A stretch of 64,000 nucleotides of DNA from Ananas comosus (taxonomy: Eukaryota; Streptophyta; Magnoliopsida; Poales; Bromeliaceae), in NCBI RefSeq assembly GCF_001540865.1, contig NC_033621.1:15920350-15984349 (forward strand). Reading direction: 5' to 3'. This document shows positions 1 to 10,749 of this stretch, piece after piece; position 1 is the stretch's first letter; each line of letters starts with the position of its first letter. The notes beneath the pieces are model-generated. The model was given only the letters and a program-made list of their open reading frames with translations, was not told the DNA's origin and did not search any database. Position numbers and translations under genes: made by a program.

Positions 1-3000
1 TCCACTATCACTCATATAGTATCATGCCCGGCCTGAGAGCGAGGCAATCCTGTCACGAAATCCATGGTGATCTTCTCCTACTTCCACACGGGAATAGGCA
101 AATTCTGAAGTTTTTCCGCTGGTAATCGGTGCTCAGCCTTTACTTGTTGGCAAGTTAAACAACGAGCTACAAACTCGCCAACATCCGTTTTCATTCCGGG
201 CCACCAATAAAGCAATTTCAAGTCCTTATACATCTTGGTGCCTCCCGGATGTATAGCATAGGGCGCTCGGTGCGCTTCTTGAAGAATACCCTCTTTAATT
301 TCCGAATCCGCCTGTACACAAATCCGCCCACGGAAACGCATCAATCCTTGGTCATCCACAAGATAGCCGCCGGTGCAACCATCAACCATTTTATTTCGAA
401 CCTTTTGCAACTCCACATCAGAAGCTTGCTTCTCTTTAACTCTATCCAAGAGTGTAGGTTGCATTAACAAGGTCATCAACCTCAAAGGCGTGTCAGAAGT
501 CACTACCTCCAACTCCAACCGCTTCATCTGCTCGATCAACTGCGGTTGAGTCACAACATGCATCGCTAAGTTTTTCGTTGATTTCCTACTTAGCGCATCC
601 GCCACCATGTTAACCTTGCCCGGGTGGTATAGGATCGTCAGATCATAGTCTTTGAGCAGCTCCAACCATCTGCGCTGCCTTAAGTTCAACTCCTTCTGAG
701 TGAACAGGTACTTCAAGCTCTTGTGATCCGTGTGTACTTCACACCGCTCGCCGTACAAGTAGTGGTGCCATAACTTCAATGCGAAGACTACGGCCGCCAA
801 CTCCAAATCATGCGTAGGGTAATTCTTTTCATATTCCTTCAGTTGGTGAGAAGCATACGCGATCACCTTGCCATCCTGTATCAAAACGCAGCCCAATCCA
901 TTAAGAGATGCATCACTATAAACCACATACCCTGCCCCAGCAACTGGCAGGGTTAGGATCGGGGCGGTCGTCAGTCGTTGCTTCAACTCTTAGAAGCTTC
1001 TCTCACACGCATCATTCCAGATGAACTTGACACCTTTATGTGTGAGCCTCGTGAGGGGAGTAGACAGCTTAGCAAACTCCTCGACAAATCTTCGGTAGTA
1101 ACCGGCCAATCTAAGGAATCTCCGTATCTCCGTGATGCTCGTCGGTCTCGGCCAATCCTTGATTGCTTCAATCTTTTTGGGGTCCACGGCTATACCCGAT
1201 CCTGATATTAAATGTCCAAGGAATGCTACCTCTCGAAGCTAAGATGCACACTTTTTCAGCTTGGCATAAAGCTTCTTTTCCTGAAGTATTTGAAGTATCA
1301 GCCTCAAATGCTCCTCGTGATCCGCATCACTTCGGAAATAAACCAAAATGTCGTCGATGAACACTACGACGAACCTGCCCAGGTAAGGTTTAAAAACACG
1401 GTTCATCAGATCCATAAAAGCTGCCGGGGCATTAGTAAGCCCGAACGGCATCTCTGTGAACTCATAATGTCCATACTGTGTTCTAAAAGCCGTCTTCGAC
1501 ACATCCTCGGGTTTAATCTTCAACTGGTGGTATCCCGACTGCAAGTCTATCTTGGAATACACAAACGATTCTTGAAGCTGATCAAACAAGTCGTCAATCC
1601 TCGGCAACGGATATTTATTCTTGATCGTGACTTTATTGAGTTCACGATAGCCCACACATAGGCGAAGTGATCCGTCCTTTTTCTTGACGAACAGAATTGG
1701 CGCCCCCTACGGCGAGACGCTCGGTCGAATGAAGCCCTTCTCCAACAGATCCTGTAGCTGTGCCCTTAGCTCCTTTAGCTCCGTCGGTGCCATCCTATAG
1801 GGTGGCTTCGAGATTGGAGTAGTTCCAGGGACGAGATCTACCACAAATTCGATCTCCCTATCGGGTGGCATACCCGGTAGCTCAGCTGGAAACACGTCCT
1901 GGAACTCCCGTGCCATCGGGATATCCTCGATCCCGAGGGTGTCATCCTCGCCCCTTAACACAACACTAGCCAAGTAGGCTACACATTCTCGGCTGATCAG
2001 CTGCCTAGCTCGAGACGAGCTGATCGATATCGCGAAAAGCGAACTCCGGCATCCTCTAAACACAACTTCAATCTGCCCCGGTTCTCTAAAAGTAACTGTG
2101 CGATTCTTACAATCAATCGTGGCATAATACTTGGTTAGCCAATCCATACCCAAGGCCACATCGAAATCCCCTAGCTTGCGCAGAGCAAGCAAATCCACGG
2201 GCATGATCCAATCTCCTACTCGAACAAGGAAACTAGGGCAATACTCTCGAATATCCAGAGTGTGGTCGGGTACTACTACATATCCCGAATGCAACAAAAA
2301 AATCAAAGGGATGCCATGCAACTCGGCAAACAGCCGATCTATAAATAAATGCGATGCACCGGTATCAAATAAAGCACGAACTCTAATGATACCTGCAACC
2401 ACATCCTCGGCTGCTGCCGCCTCCTCGGTCTGAGCGGCATACAAACGCCCACTCGGGGCTTGTCGAGATCCCTCGCTTTGGCGTTGGACGGGTGGCTGCC
2501 TAGGCTGGTACTGTGTCGACGGAGTCCCGTGGCTAGCGGCTGGTAGAGCCGGTGCCGATGCAGTCGACGGTGCTGGTGAAGAACCTCTCGGGCACTCAGT
2601 ACGGACGTAGCCCTCCTGGCCACACTGGAAACACCTGCCCGCCCGCTGTGGGCACTGCGGTGGGTAATGAGGACCACCGCAGATCACACACGGGGAAGGC
2701 CGGCGACGGTCGAAACCTCTTCGCTGCGTCGCTGAGCCGCGTCCACGCTGCTGGCTCCTAAGATGCTTCGGCGGTCTCCTAGAGTGCGTCTGGCTCGCAC
2801 CCTCAACCGCAGGCCTCTTGGCCTTCCTCTTGTCCATAGCCTCTCGCTGCTCCTGGACATCTGCCGCGCTGCTCTCCATGATGAGCGCGCGATCCACCAC
2901 CTCCCGGTAGGTTTGGAGGTTAGAGGATTGCACGAACCGAAAAATCGACGGTCGCAATCTTCGCTCGAAAATGCGGGCTTTGTCCTCGTCGTCCCGCACG

Positions 3001-3800
3001 ACGAAAGGCACGCAGTGTAGAAGCCGAGAAAACTCCCGCTCGTACTCGGCTACGGTCCGGTCTCCTTGGCGCAAGTTGCGCAAATCCTGCTCCATCTTCC
3101 TCTTGACGCTGGTCGGGAAGTAGTGCGCCAATAGAAGCTCTTTGAACCTCTTCCAAGATATAGCCACCAAGTCAGTGCTGGGGTTCTCCTGGAGATCCAA
3201 CCACTAGCGGTAGGCCTCGCCGTCCAAGTGGTGTGTGGCGAGCCAAACTCGATCTTGCTCCTCCACGAAGGTGTAGCGGAAGAGTTTCTCCATATGCATC
3301 AACCACTTCTCTACGATCCAGTGGTCGACCTTCTCGCCATCAAAGATCCGAGGACTGTACCTCCTGAACTAGTTGAGGCGCTCCATGAGTCGGTCCCGCT
3401 ACGCTCCCTCGACCAAGGTAGGGAAAGCTGCTCCAGCCGGGGGCCTCTGCACAGGTGGTACCGCGATGGCCTCCTTCTGAGGCGCGGTAGCAGGCGCTGC
3501 TCAGGAAGAACTGGGCGCGGGCGACGGTGCTCTCGGCGCGACGTCCACAACTGGTGCTGGCGGTGCAAGGGCCTGAGTCTCCTTGGAGGCTGCCGCCTGC
3601 TGTAGAAGGTCCTTCAGGCGCTTCATCCGCACCTCCTGTCGGTGCGCTGCCTCCGTCTGTTGTGCCACCATATCAGTGAGAGCCGCAAGCTGGCCCCTCA
3701 ACTCTCGGACCTCGCCGGATCCGGAGGTAGCGGAGGTCTCGACCTCCTCCAGGTTAGCCGCGTTATCCGCTCCGGCAGATTGGGAGTGTGTAATCGGCAT
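1..3800 (-). pseudogene. gag-pol polyprotein of element A, one frame with nine stop codons
   Basis: Translation from the ATG at 3800 stays in one frame to the window edge, with no frameshift. In order it shows a coiled-coil-like N-terminus, a retrotransposon gag domain, two Cys-rich knuckles (CVICGGPHYPPQC, then CFQCGQEGYVRTEC whose usual His is Tyr), aspartic protease (DTGAS near 2360), RT (FIDDILVYF near 1345), RNase H (VYSDAS near 925) and the integrase zinc-binding region (HPGG...CLTC near 150-230). The frame is cut by stops at about 3500, 3400, 3370, 3203, 1706, 1238, 989, 77 and 16. Most sit where relatives have Trp or Gln, as expected from C-to-T / G-to-A decay. The element cannot make a full polyprotein. 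The ATG was chosen because a plausible splice acceptor and the primer site lie directly upstream. Confidence 0.9.
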
Positions 3801-3825
3801 CACACTACAACATCATAAAAGCGTA
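3801..3825 (-). other. Candidate 3' splice site before gag of element A
   Basis: Read on the minus strand, a T-rich tract ends in GTTGTAG, followed by four bases (TGTG) and the gag ATG. The AG is at 3806-3805. Elements at 12669 and 39560 have an AG at almost the same distance from their gag ATG. Use as an acceptor is inferred. Confidence 0.45.
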
Positions 3826-4119
3826 AGTTAGCAGCCCACGCTATCGAATCCCCACTCAAGAAGGTAATGCTCCAAATCATGCGAAAGTAATGAAGTGTGC
3901 TTCACTACTAACTCCGGATGTTACGTTGTCGGCCGCCAACGTAACCCTCCGCGAAGTTAGGAGCTATACACTTCGATTTAACTCCACTTTCTAGAGTTAT
4001 CAAGATACCCAATCACGGTACTTTCGCTTACAAGTCAAATAGACCTCGTCTCTCACGAGCCTATTTACTATAGTCCAACCAGCCTAAGGTTTGCTAGGTC
4101 CACTAAAACTCAACCCTAG

Positions 4120-4131
4120 GCTCTGATACCA
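4120..4131 (-). promoter_or_regulatory. Primer binding site (initiator tRNA-Met type) of element A
   Basis: The minus strand reads TGGTATCAGAGC, the common plant LTR-retrotransposon primer site complementary to the 3' end of initiator tRNA-Met. It lies eight bases inside the LTR end (CGTGACA). This fixes the LTR boundary and the element orientation. Confidence 0.9.
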
Positions 4132-5739
4132 AACTAATCTGTCACGCCCCGGGACCCAGCGGAAGCCCGCCCGGCACGTGCCGAGACCCGCCATATGTCT
4201 AAAACATATAAGGCGTCTAAAACAAAGCGATAAATGAAGCAGTAAAAAGAGAACATCTAGGAGTATCAGAGCAAGTATATCTAGATGCTACAATAGAGGA
4301 AAAGAACTATAAAGCTAAAATCTACTAGATGAAAATATAAAGTAATACAATAAGAATCCCAAAAACGAAAGCTAAACAAGGTACACAGGTGTTCTCTATA
4401 CATGGTACAAAACTCTCTCTCTCACAAAAACCAAAAAGAAGAGTGACCACCTAGGAGCAACAGCAAGCTCCGTTACCTAGCTACACGACTCCCTTGCCGC
4501 GATCCCATGCCTCCGCCGGTGTCGAAGGCTCTGAAATAAAACCATAAAACAGAGGGCGTGAGAACTATTGAATAATAGTTCCCAGTGGGCAATTACTGGC
4601 TTTAGTGAAATGCACCACTAGGCCCAAACTAAAGAAGGGGTCAGTAAGCAGATATAAACAAGAGCGATATGTACGACAAGTAAATAAGCATGAATATTAG
4701 CTACCACATGATATCTCTACTTAGCATGATTTAGCATAAGTAAGAAAAGCTATTCAAGTATGAATGTACCCAAGCATCGCTAGTATGATGTCCATAAGTC
4801 AAATAGTAAAGATGTCATTGTTTACTATTCTAATCAATGTCCACATGGCAAGATGAATGCTCTAAGTCAAATCTGAAGAGACCCTCCCGAAGGCTGTCTG
4901 GCCCTGAGACCCACCCGTAGGCTGTCTGGTCGGTGCCGAGCCTAATGGCCCCGTGGTAGTCAACATCCCCACTCTAGGAATGAGCCTTTCCCACGGCAAT
5001 CTACTTCGGCGCCCAATCCCGCACGGCGAATATGTATTGCGATGGCCATCTCCGGAGTGCCGGCTTGTAAGGAGCGACCCTCACAAGTATGTGCGAATGA
5101 GCACAATGGCAAGTAACCAAAAGATCCGTCTCAAGTACAAAGTTCTCATGTCTAACAACATGGAATACGTCACAACTCTCTCATAGGCCTATCTCTATGT
5201 CATCATGTCTAAAACATGGAAAGTAGTAGATGTCCATGGCCTATCACTAAGTCTCAATACAATAGTCTCATAGTTTGCTAGTCCAAGTGCCCCTTTATGA
5301 CACTTTCATTTACTAAGTCCAAGCTTAAACCAAATGTTCATAAATGCATAATTGAGCCACTTTAAACATATGAGGCATGTTTCCAAACGGTTAGTGCGAA
5401 CACTACTCAAATGCATGTAACAATACCCAGAATGCTCTACTATATAGAGTGAAAATTATCTTACACATAACACATGCATTTTAAGTGTTTTAAAATTTAC
5501 ATAAATTTCATTTAGTATAGATTTGCATTTAAAATGACGTTACGACGGGTATAGAAAGCATGGGGGCCATTTCGCCTCGTTTTCATGATGCCAAACCTAC
5601 CGAAAAAACGGAACCCTTCGTTTCGCCGAACGGAGGTGTCCGCTACTCTCCTAGCACCCTAAAGATGTAGGAACAAGAGTCAGATAAACCTTACGATCAA
5701 TCCTAAGCTCAATCAATAAGCAATATAGGCTAGGGGAGA

Positions 5740-5756
5740 AAAACTCACCTCGGTGA
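5740..5756 (-). other. Candidate 5' splice site inside the LTR of element A
   Basis: The minus strand reads CCGAG then GTGAGTTTTT, an excellent match to the plant donor consensus, at the end of the purine-rich leader. The GT is at 5748-5747. The same signal is found at the equivalent place in most other Tekay-like LTRs here. Confidence 0.5.
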
Positions 5757-6187
5757 AGAAATCCTCAAACAAAGCTCAAATGATCGCGAAATCCTCTCCA
5801 AAGAAACCTAATCCAAGGTTCTAAACCCATCAATAGAGCTCTAAAAGCCACAAATCCAAAACCCTCAAAATAAACCCTAATTCCACAATCTAGGGTTTCA
5901 TCTAGAAAAAATCTAGAAAACTTGTATTAAATGGAGAATACAAGCTACCAACCTCAAGAGAAGCTCCAATCCAAGCTCTAAACCAAGTAGGGTTGAAGTT
6001 TGATCCTCCACGAAGCTTCAACCACGAGCTCCAAGCCACCAAAGCTGAGATGAGAGGAAGGGGATGATGCTCCAAAGCCTCCAAGTAAGCTCCTCTCCTT
6101 CTCCTTCTTCCTCTTCTTCTCCTTCTCTTTCTCTCTCTCTAGAATGGGTGTGAAGGGGAGAAATGAGAGTGAGAGGAAGAGAAAAGA

Positions 6188-6196
6188 CCATATAAG
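6188..6196 (-). promoter_or_regulatory. TATA-like box of LTR A
   Basis: The minus strand reads CTTATATGG, followed downstream by a CT-rich tract and preceded by the ACCGGT array. Position and context fit an LTR core promoter; function is inferred. Confidence 0.45.
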
Positions 6197-6284
6197 CCTC
6201 CTATGGTAACAAAATCCACAGGTCCCTCAACTGTGCAATCTGTGCACTGCTCGGTCTGGGCAATTTTTGCCCAGAGGGACCGAT

Positions 6285-6495
6285 CTCTCCCTGCCTGGGA
6301 CCGGTCTCTCGGTTCATCCTGCAAAACCAACGTTCGAGAACCGGTCTCCCACACCTGGGACCGGTCTCTCGGACCCTCCCGCAAAATGCGCGTTCGGGAA
6401 CCGGTCTCTCCCTGCCAGGGACCGATTGCCTCAAGCTTGGCCGCGACACTGTTCCGAGGGGACCGGTCTCTCCTACTAGGGACCGGTCCCCGAGA
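6285..6495 (-). promoter_or_regulatory. ACCGGT palindrome array in LTR A
   Basis: About six copies of GGGACCGGTCTCT-type words in both orientations lie just upstream of the TATA-like box. The core ACCGGT is self-complementary. An adjacent word, GGACTTAGCCAAA (about 6508), recurs beside the arrays of the other LTRs. An enhancer or host-factor site is possible (inference). Confidence 0.5.
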
Positions 6496-6641
6496 GTGAA
6501 AACTCTCAGGACTTAGCCAAAAATTCAGAATTCGAACTTTTAGGTCGGAATACCATCTACGACCTTCCATCAAGTGTGGAAAAGTTCGGAATCCATCCAA
6601 ACACTCGAACCTCGCAATTTGCACAGGTCCAGTGTGTTACA

Positions 6642-7054
6642 TCGGACTTTAGAAAGAAAGCCGTGGAAGTAGTTTTATCAAGAAAATATACTTCAATAAT
6701 TTTCCAAGCATTATATGCAGTTTTAGGAGAGCTAGAAACAACTATGTATAATATGCTAAGAGAAAGGGTGGCATTAATCCATGAGAGTATAGTGGTGTCT
6801 TCCTTTTTCCATTTTTGATATTCGGGGTTTGCACTTGCTTTCTTATCAGAAGTTTCAATAGTTTGAGGCGGTATAGTACCAGTTCCGTCCACATGCGATG
6901 TAACATCAAAACTCTCCAAAACATTAAAAAAAATTTGTTTCCACCCCAGATATGTGGAATCCGTGAGTTCAAGTGGTATGAAAGTTTTGATGTTATTTAC
7001 TAGAAGGTTTGAAGAGGAAGATATGTTACCACCAAAAAAAAAAAGATTCACCAC
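6642..7054 (-). pseudogene. Copia-type gag N-terminal fragment
   Basis: The minus-strand translation contains PLELTDSTYLGWKQIFFNVL, an acidic GTG region, NPEYQKWKKEDTTILSWI and KTAYNAWKIIEVYF. This is the layout of Ty1/copia gag N-termini (UBN2 / Retrotran_gag_2 type, from family knowledge). The fragment is open for about 138 codons and is then cut by the LTR of element A at 6641/6642, so it predates that insertion. No copia pol or LTR was recognised nearby. DNA from 7055 to 7520 may be its leader, but no primer site or LTR end is visible. Confidence 0.75.
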
Positions 7055-7521
7055 AAGAGAGACAAATTCGAAAAATAGACCAAGTAATCACAGATCCAGA
7101 GGAAAGATGACAAGGAGTCAGAGTTGAACCCGAGATGAACCGGCAGTACTTGAGATTAACTAGGCGACACCAGCAAACAGCACCAACGATATAAGAAGAA
7201 ACCCCAAGAGAGTATCCTTATATAGAATGAGATACTAAATATGTCGTAACAGTGTGATATACGAATGTACAAGTGCACTAGGTGTATGCCAATAAAGGTG
7301 CGCTGTATAAATGCACAGGGTGCACACGATAGTTTTTCATAACTGCTAAGCAAGTAGAATTAAATAAATTAAAGATAGTAGAATCAAGAATTTTAAAGAA
7401 TTGGTAGTTGTTTTCGAACAACCTAAAAGTTTAGATTAGTTGCATACAATTTTTACCCTTTTTTGTAACCACATCTGCATTTTATTTCTCAATTTTTACT
7501 CAATCATGATATCATTGAGGG

Positions 7522-7527
<6 letters not shown>

Positions 7528-7564
<37 letters not shown>
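7528..7564 (+). repeat. (CT)n microsatellite
   Basis: About 18 uninterrupted CT units, lying upstream of the sorting nexin exons in what would be intron or flanking DNA. Confidence 0.97.
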
Positions 7565-7566
<2 letters not shown>

Positions 7567-7812
7567 ATCAAGGATCCTGCATCTTTTCATTGAATTTTTA
7601 ATGTCATTAAGGTTTTTGTTTTTACTAGCAATCTATTGTTCATTATTGTAGTTGGTCTTATATTATTAGCCTGACTGAAGTAAAATCTCTAACATTAGTG
7701 GCTTTTTCTCACATGTGTTTTTTTTCCTCCCTCATTGAAGTTGCATGCTAGTAGCCAGTTACTTTTTATCAAAATCAACAATAACTGAGTGCTAAATTTT
7801 TGTTCCCTGCAG

Positions 7813-8522
7813 CGAAAAATTAGCTCTTATGCATTCTGAAAAGCATGGAGAAGCAGAAATGGAATACAAGGAGGTAAGGCAGTCATTTATGCTTTTTTTT
7901 CTTCGTCATCTGTAACAGAGGGGATAAAACAAAGAAACAATTGTATCCGACACGCGCTAGTTGTAGCCTTTTTTGAGTAGTAAGCTGCGTGAAAATCAGT
8001 TAGCACCACATGGTACATTTGCGGTGACAACCATAAAAGAAATGCATTTTCTGTGTTCTTTTGGTCATTAACTCATAACTAGCAAAGCCTTTAGGAGTGA
8101 CAAACAAAAACTAATATTAGAGGTAGTAGTGAAAAAGATGTGATACTTGATTAAAATGCAATCTTGCCAAAATTAAAGCTAAATGAAATTGTAGGATCTA
8201 TACAGGCATGTTTAGTAGTGTTAATTGAAAACCTTGCCATTCATGTGTTTGTATACTTTGGTGAGATATATGAATCCTTTGCTTGATCCTTCTCATGTGT
8301 ATGACGCAGTTGAAAGCCGAGAGTGAGGAGGCAACTAGGAGATTTGAGAATATAGTTAAATTGATGAATGAGGAGCTAGTTCGTTTCCAAGAACAAAAAA
8401 CTGCAGATATGGGCCTCGCGTTCCATGAATTTGCAAAGGGGCAAGCGAAGCTTGCTAATGATATAGCTGACGCGTGGCGAAACATCCTGCCAAAGCTGGA
8501 AGCTTGTTCTTCTTCATCATAG
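7813..8522 (+). CDS. Sorting nexin 2-like protein, last two exons (Vps5/BAR C-terminus)
   Basis: Two exons: 7813-7873 (after an acceptor ending CTGCAG, donor GAG|GTAAGG) and 8310-8522 (acceptor GACGCAG, stop TAG at 8520-8522). They join in frame to give about 91 residues, including EKLALMHSEKHGEAEMEYKE, then TRRFENIVKLMNEELVRFQE, AFHEFAKGQAKLANDIADAW and a Ser-rich end. This looks like the C-terminal helix of the Vps5/BAR domain of plant sorting nexins (SNX2 type), which bind endosomal membranes with the retromer coat; the family is recognised from memory of plant SNX2 proteins. Upstream exons (PX domain and most of the BAR domain) are absent. Either they lie left of the window beyond an intron filled with retrotransposons, or this is a broken gene tail. 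Both exons are clean, which favours a living gene or a recent duplicate. Confidence 0.75.
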
Positions 8523-9499
8523 TGTTGTAAACTATCAAACAATAGTGGTTCTTTCTTGTTATACTACTGCAGGATTTTGAAAACTTTGTTCATTGTTATT
8601 TGTGTATACTCAAGAATGCTTTTGTTGACTGTGTTACCTAGGAAGAGGGGGAAAAAATAATAATAAAAAAAGGTAACCCACAATTTACTCCTACGTGGTT
8701 TGGCACATTTTAACTAAGTCATCTCGTGGTTTACAGGATTGCAGTTAGGTTTCTTATGAGTTTATTTTGGTTTTACTTTTATTTCGGTTTTACTTTTATC
8801 ATAGAGACTTGTGATTAAAATAGGTAATGAAGGGATACTCTTCGCTAGCCATACGATTGTAGAATGGCAAATTGTTATATTTTATTGTATTGTGGTTTGT
8901 GGAATATAATGGTGCATCATTTTGTTATTCCGTTTTTTTGTAGATCTTATTGTGAAAAATAAAAAAAATTTATAGATCCTATTGTGAAAAATAAAAAAAA
9001 AAATAAAACATGGCCATAATGTGCACTTCAGCGCGGCAACGCGAAGCTGGGGCAAGTGAAAAACCACTACATCACTGGGTGGCAAATGGAAATTTATGTG
9101 AACCAAACTAATAAAAGAAATGTAGTATACTAAACTTTGTAAATTGGTTAGATCCGGTGTAAAATGGTTTGTGGTGTCATTTGAAATGTTTTGAAAGAGT
9201 GAATTGAGTAAGAATTGTTTTGGTGTGAAAAATGGCACGAAAAATAAATTTTCTGAAGTAAATCTGCATTCGGCCTCTTCTAACTTCACTAATGGTATTG
9301 AAATTTGGAAGTATTGATACTCAATAAAAATTTAAGTGGGGGAATGTCCTGATCTTACAGAACTAACTTTTGTGTACTAATATTTGAGATAGAAAATTGG
9401 TACTCTTCGAGCTATTATGGAGGTGCATCGGTACTGAGTGACGGTACTAATACTAAGTAAGAAAGGACCAGTATTTAAATTCGACTATCGGTACTCACC
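8523..9499. other. AT-rich DNA downstream of the sorting nexin exons
   Basis: The first 150-200 bases are probably the 3' UTR (an AATAATAATAAA-like stretch occurs near 8660). The rest is AT-rich, with a short duplication around 8941-9003. No convincing coding region or transposon end was seen. Confidence 0.5.
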
Positions 9500-10104
9500 T
9501 ATACATAGGCTCTGTTTGGAAGGAACATGATTACGTCTGTTAATACCTCTGTCTCTCTCACTCTCTCTCCCTCATTTCTCCCAACTCACTGGAGAGAAAA
9601 CACACTCTCCCTTTCCTCCATCTCCTCGCCCGCTCCCTCTCAACTACTTTCTCCTCGAAAGCCATTACCTCTACTCTCTCCTCTCTCTTTGAAAGCTCAA
9701 CGTCAAGCAAGCTTGGAGTTGGAGCAAAAGAAAAGGGAGAAGAGTCTTTGGAGAGCCCTCCCTTGGTCCAAAGGCTTGATTTGCGAGATAGAACCTGGAA
9801 GAGGTGAGTTCTTTTTTTTCTACACTTTAAATAGTATATTTTGATAGTTTTTGAAAAACTTTAATGTGAACTTTTGAATTTAGATTTGGAAGTTTTCAAT
9901 TTGGAGGTTTTTAGATGGTATTAATGGGCTAGAAACTCTCTTATAGGGTTGTTTGGTGGACTGAACAACTTTGATTGGATTTACGGCCATCTACTCTCAA
10001 GAATATTTGGGTTTAAGTCTTTGAAATAAGTAATCTCCTTCTATATCTTTTTCCTTTCGTTTATAGTTATTTTCTTCTCAATATTCATATGAGAAAAATC
10101 TAGT
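9500..10104 (+). other. CT-rich leader with donor-like site, probably an LTR remnant or promoter
   Basis: A CT-rich stretch (9540-9690) is followed by an A/G-rich part and GAG|GTGAGTT with the GT at 9804. This resembles the leader-plus-donor layout of the Tekay-like LTRs in the window, but no LTR ends or ACCGGT array are present. A 105-codon open frame (9527-9844) crosses the donor and is not recognised as a protein. It could be the first exon of an unknown gene or an old LTR piece. Confidence 0.3.
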
Positions 10105-10236
10105 CACTACAACAGATATGGTGTATAGCGACACTTTTAAATATCGCTATAGATCAAAAAAAGTACTGCTGGCGAAATTACTGACACTTTTTAAAAATGT
10201 TGCTATATGTGAGGTCGCTATATGTAGGGCCTTTTT
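10105..10236 (+). mobile_element. Truncated CACTA (En/Spm-like) transposon end
   Basis: Starts CACTACAACAGATATGG, like CACTA terminal inverted repeats, followed by inverted and direct copies of a subterminal word (GCGACACTTTTAAATATCGC and variants, with TCGCTATATG). It stops abruptly where a retrotransposon gag fragment begins. The other end is not visible. The call rests on the terminus only. Confidence 0.5.
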
Positions 10237-10749
10237 AAAAATGTGAACCGTGCCACATGTTCGACTGTGTTTTCGGTCTCATCTCCAGAAAATTTATCAA
10301 ACTTTGTCATTTTTCAATTCGCTGGGTAAGGATGTTTTGTGTCTATATTCGCAGGGTAAGGAGATCGAAACACGGGCCACATTGTTGGCCTAGCCCCTAC
10401 TCCGAAAGTATTTCGAATAGCTTCTTCGATTTGAGCATACAACTCGTTATTGTTCCTTGGTACGGGAACCGGGGGTCTATGCTTGAGCCGAATTCGGCCC
10501 TGGAGGAAGTCCATAGTTTTGTAATGCAGGATTCGCGCCCTGCATAACATTAGGGGCTTGCCCCCAGCTCTAATCCCCATATGTTGGGGCTGATACGTTG
10601 GTAACGGTGGTAGAGGAGGTAATCCCCATGCCACTTCAGGTTGTTGATTGATATTTGCATTCGCCGATCTATAGGCGGTCTGAAACAATGTTGCCTGAGG
10701 CTGTGTAATCGCCGGTGTTCTTGAATTTTGCAACACCAGCGTGCCCACA
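10237..10749 (-). pseudogene. Tat-lineage gag fragment
   Basis: The minus-strand frames contain ELYAQIEEAIRNTFGVGARP, PVFRSPYPAN and MTKFDKFSGDETENTVEHVA, closely matching the gag of the complete Tat element at 46.5-61.9 kb. Only the middle of gag is present. One end abuts the CACTA-like piece and the other is interrupted by a Tekay-like LTR fragment. It is a relic of a second Tat copy. Confidence 0.8.

Larger units (their letters stand above)
1..6641 (-). mobile_element. Tekay-like Ty3/gypsy element A, 5' part (continues left of window)
   Basis: On the minus strand the order is 5' LTR (6641-4140), tRNA-Met type primer site, gag, protease, RT, RNase H and the beginning of integrase, running off the window at base 1. 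This order (RT before integrase) defines Ty3/gypsy; close similarity to elements B and C, which end in a chromodomain, puts it with the Tekay/Del chromoviruses (inference, because its own C-terminus is outside). The LTR outer end falls inside a copia gag remnant, so element A inserted into an older element. The partner LTR and the target duplication cannot be checked here. Confidence 0.9.
4140..6641 (-). repeat. 5' LTR of element A (2502 bp)
   Basis: On the plus strand it runs from TGTCACGCCCC to GTGTTACA, so on its own strand it begins TGTAACAC and ends GTGACA, with standard TG/CA ends. In transcription direction it holds an ACCGGT palindrome array (about 6495-6285), a TATA-like box (6196-6188), a CT-rich leader (about 6150-6085), a consensus-like splice donor (5748) and a long R/U5 region. 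The length matches the solo LTR at 19018-21536 (2519 bp). Confidence 0.88.

Noticed and set aside
2131..3605. Plus-strand open frames of 70-125 codons opposite gag-pol of element A
   Set aside because: They are antisense shadows of the GC-rich gag-pol frame, with no family similarity, start context or splice signals.
6139..6624. 161-codon minus-strand frame and overlapping plus-strand frames rich in RDRS or TGLS repeats
   Set aside because: The repeats are the translation of the ACCGGT DNA array, open in several frames at once; the same happens at 17817-18362, 21060-21548 and 62370-62786.
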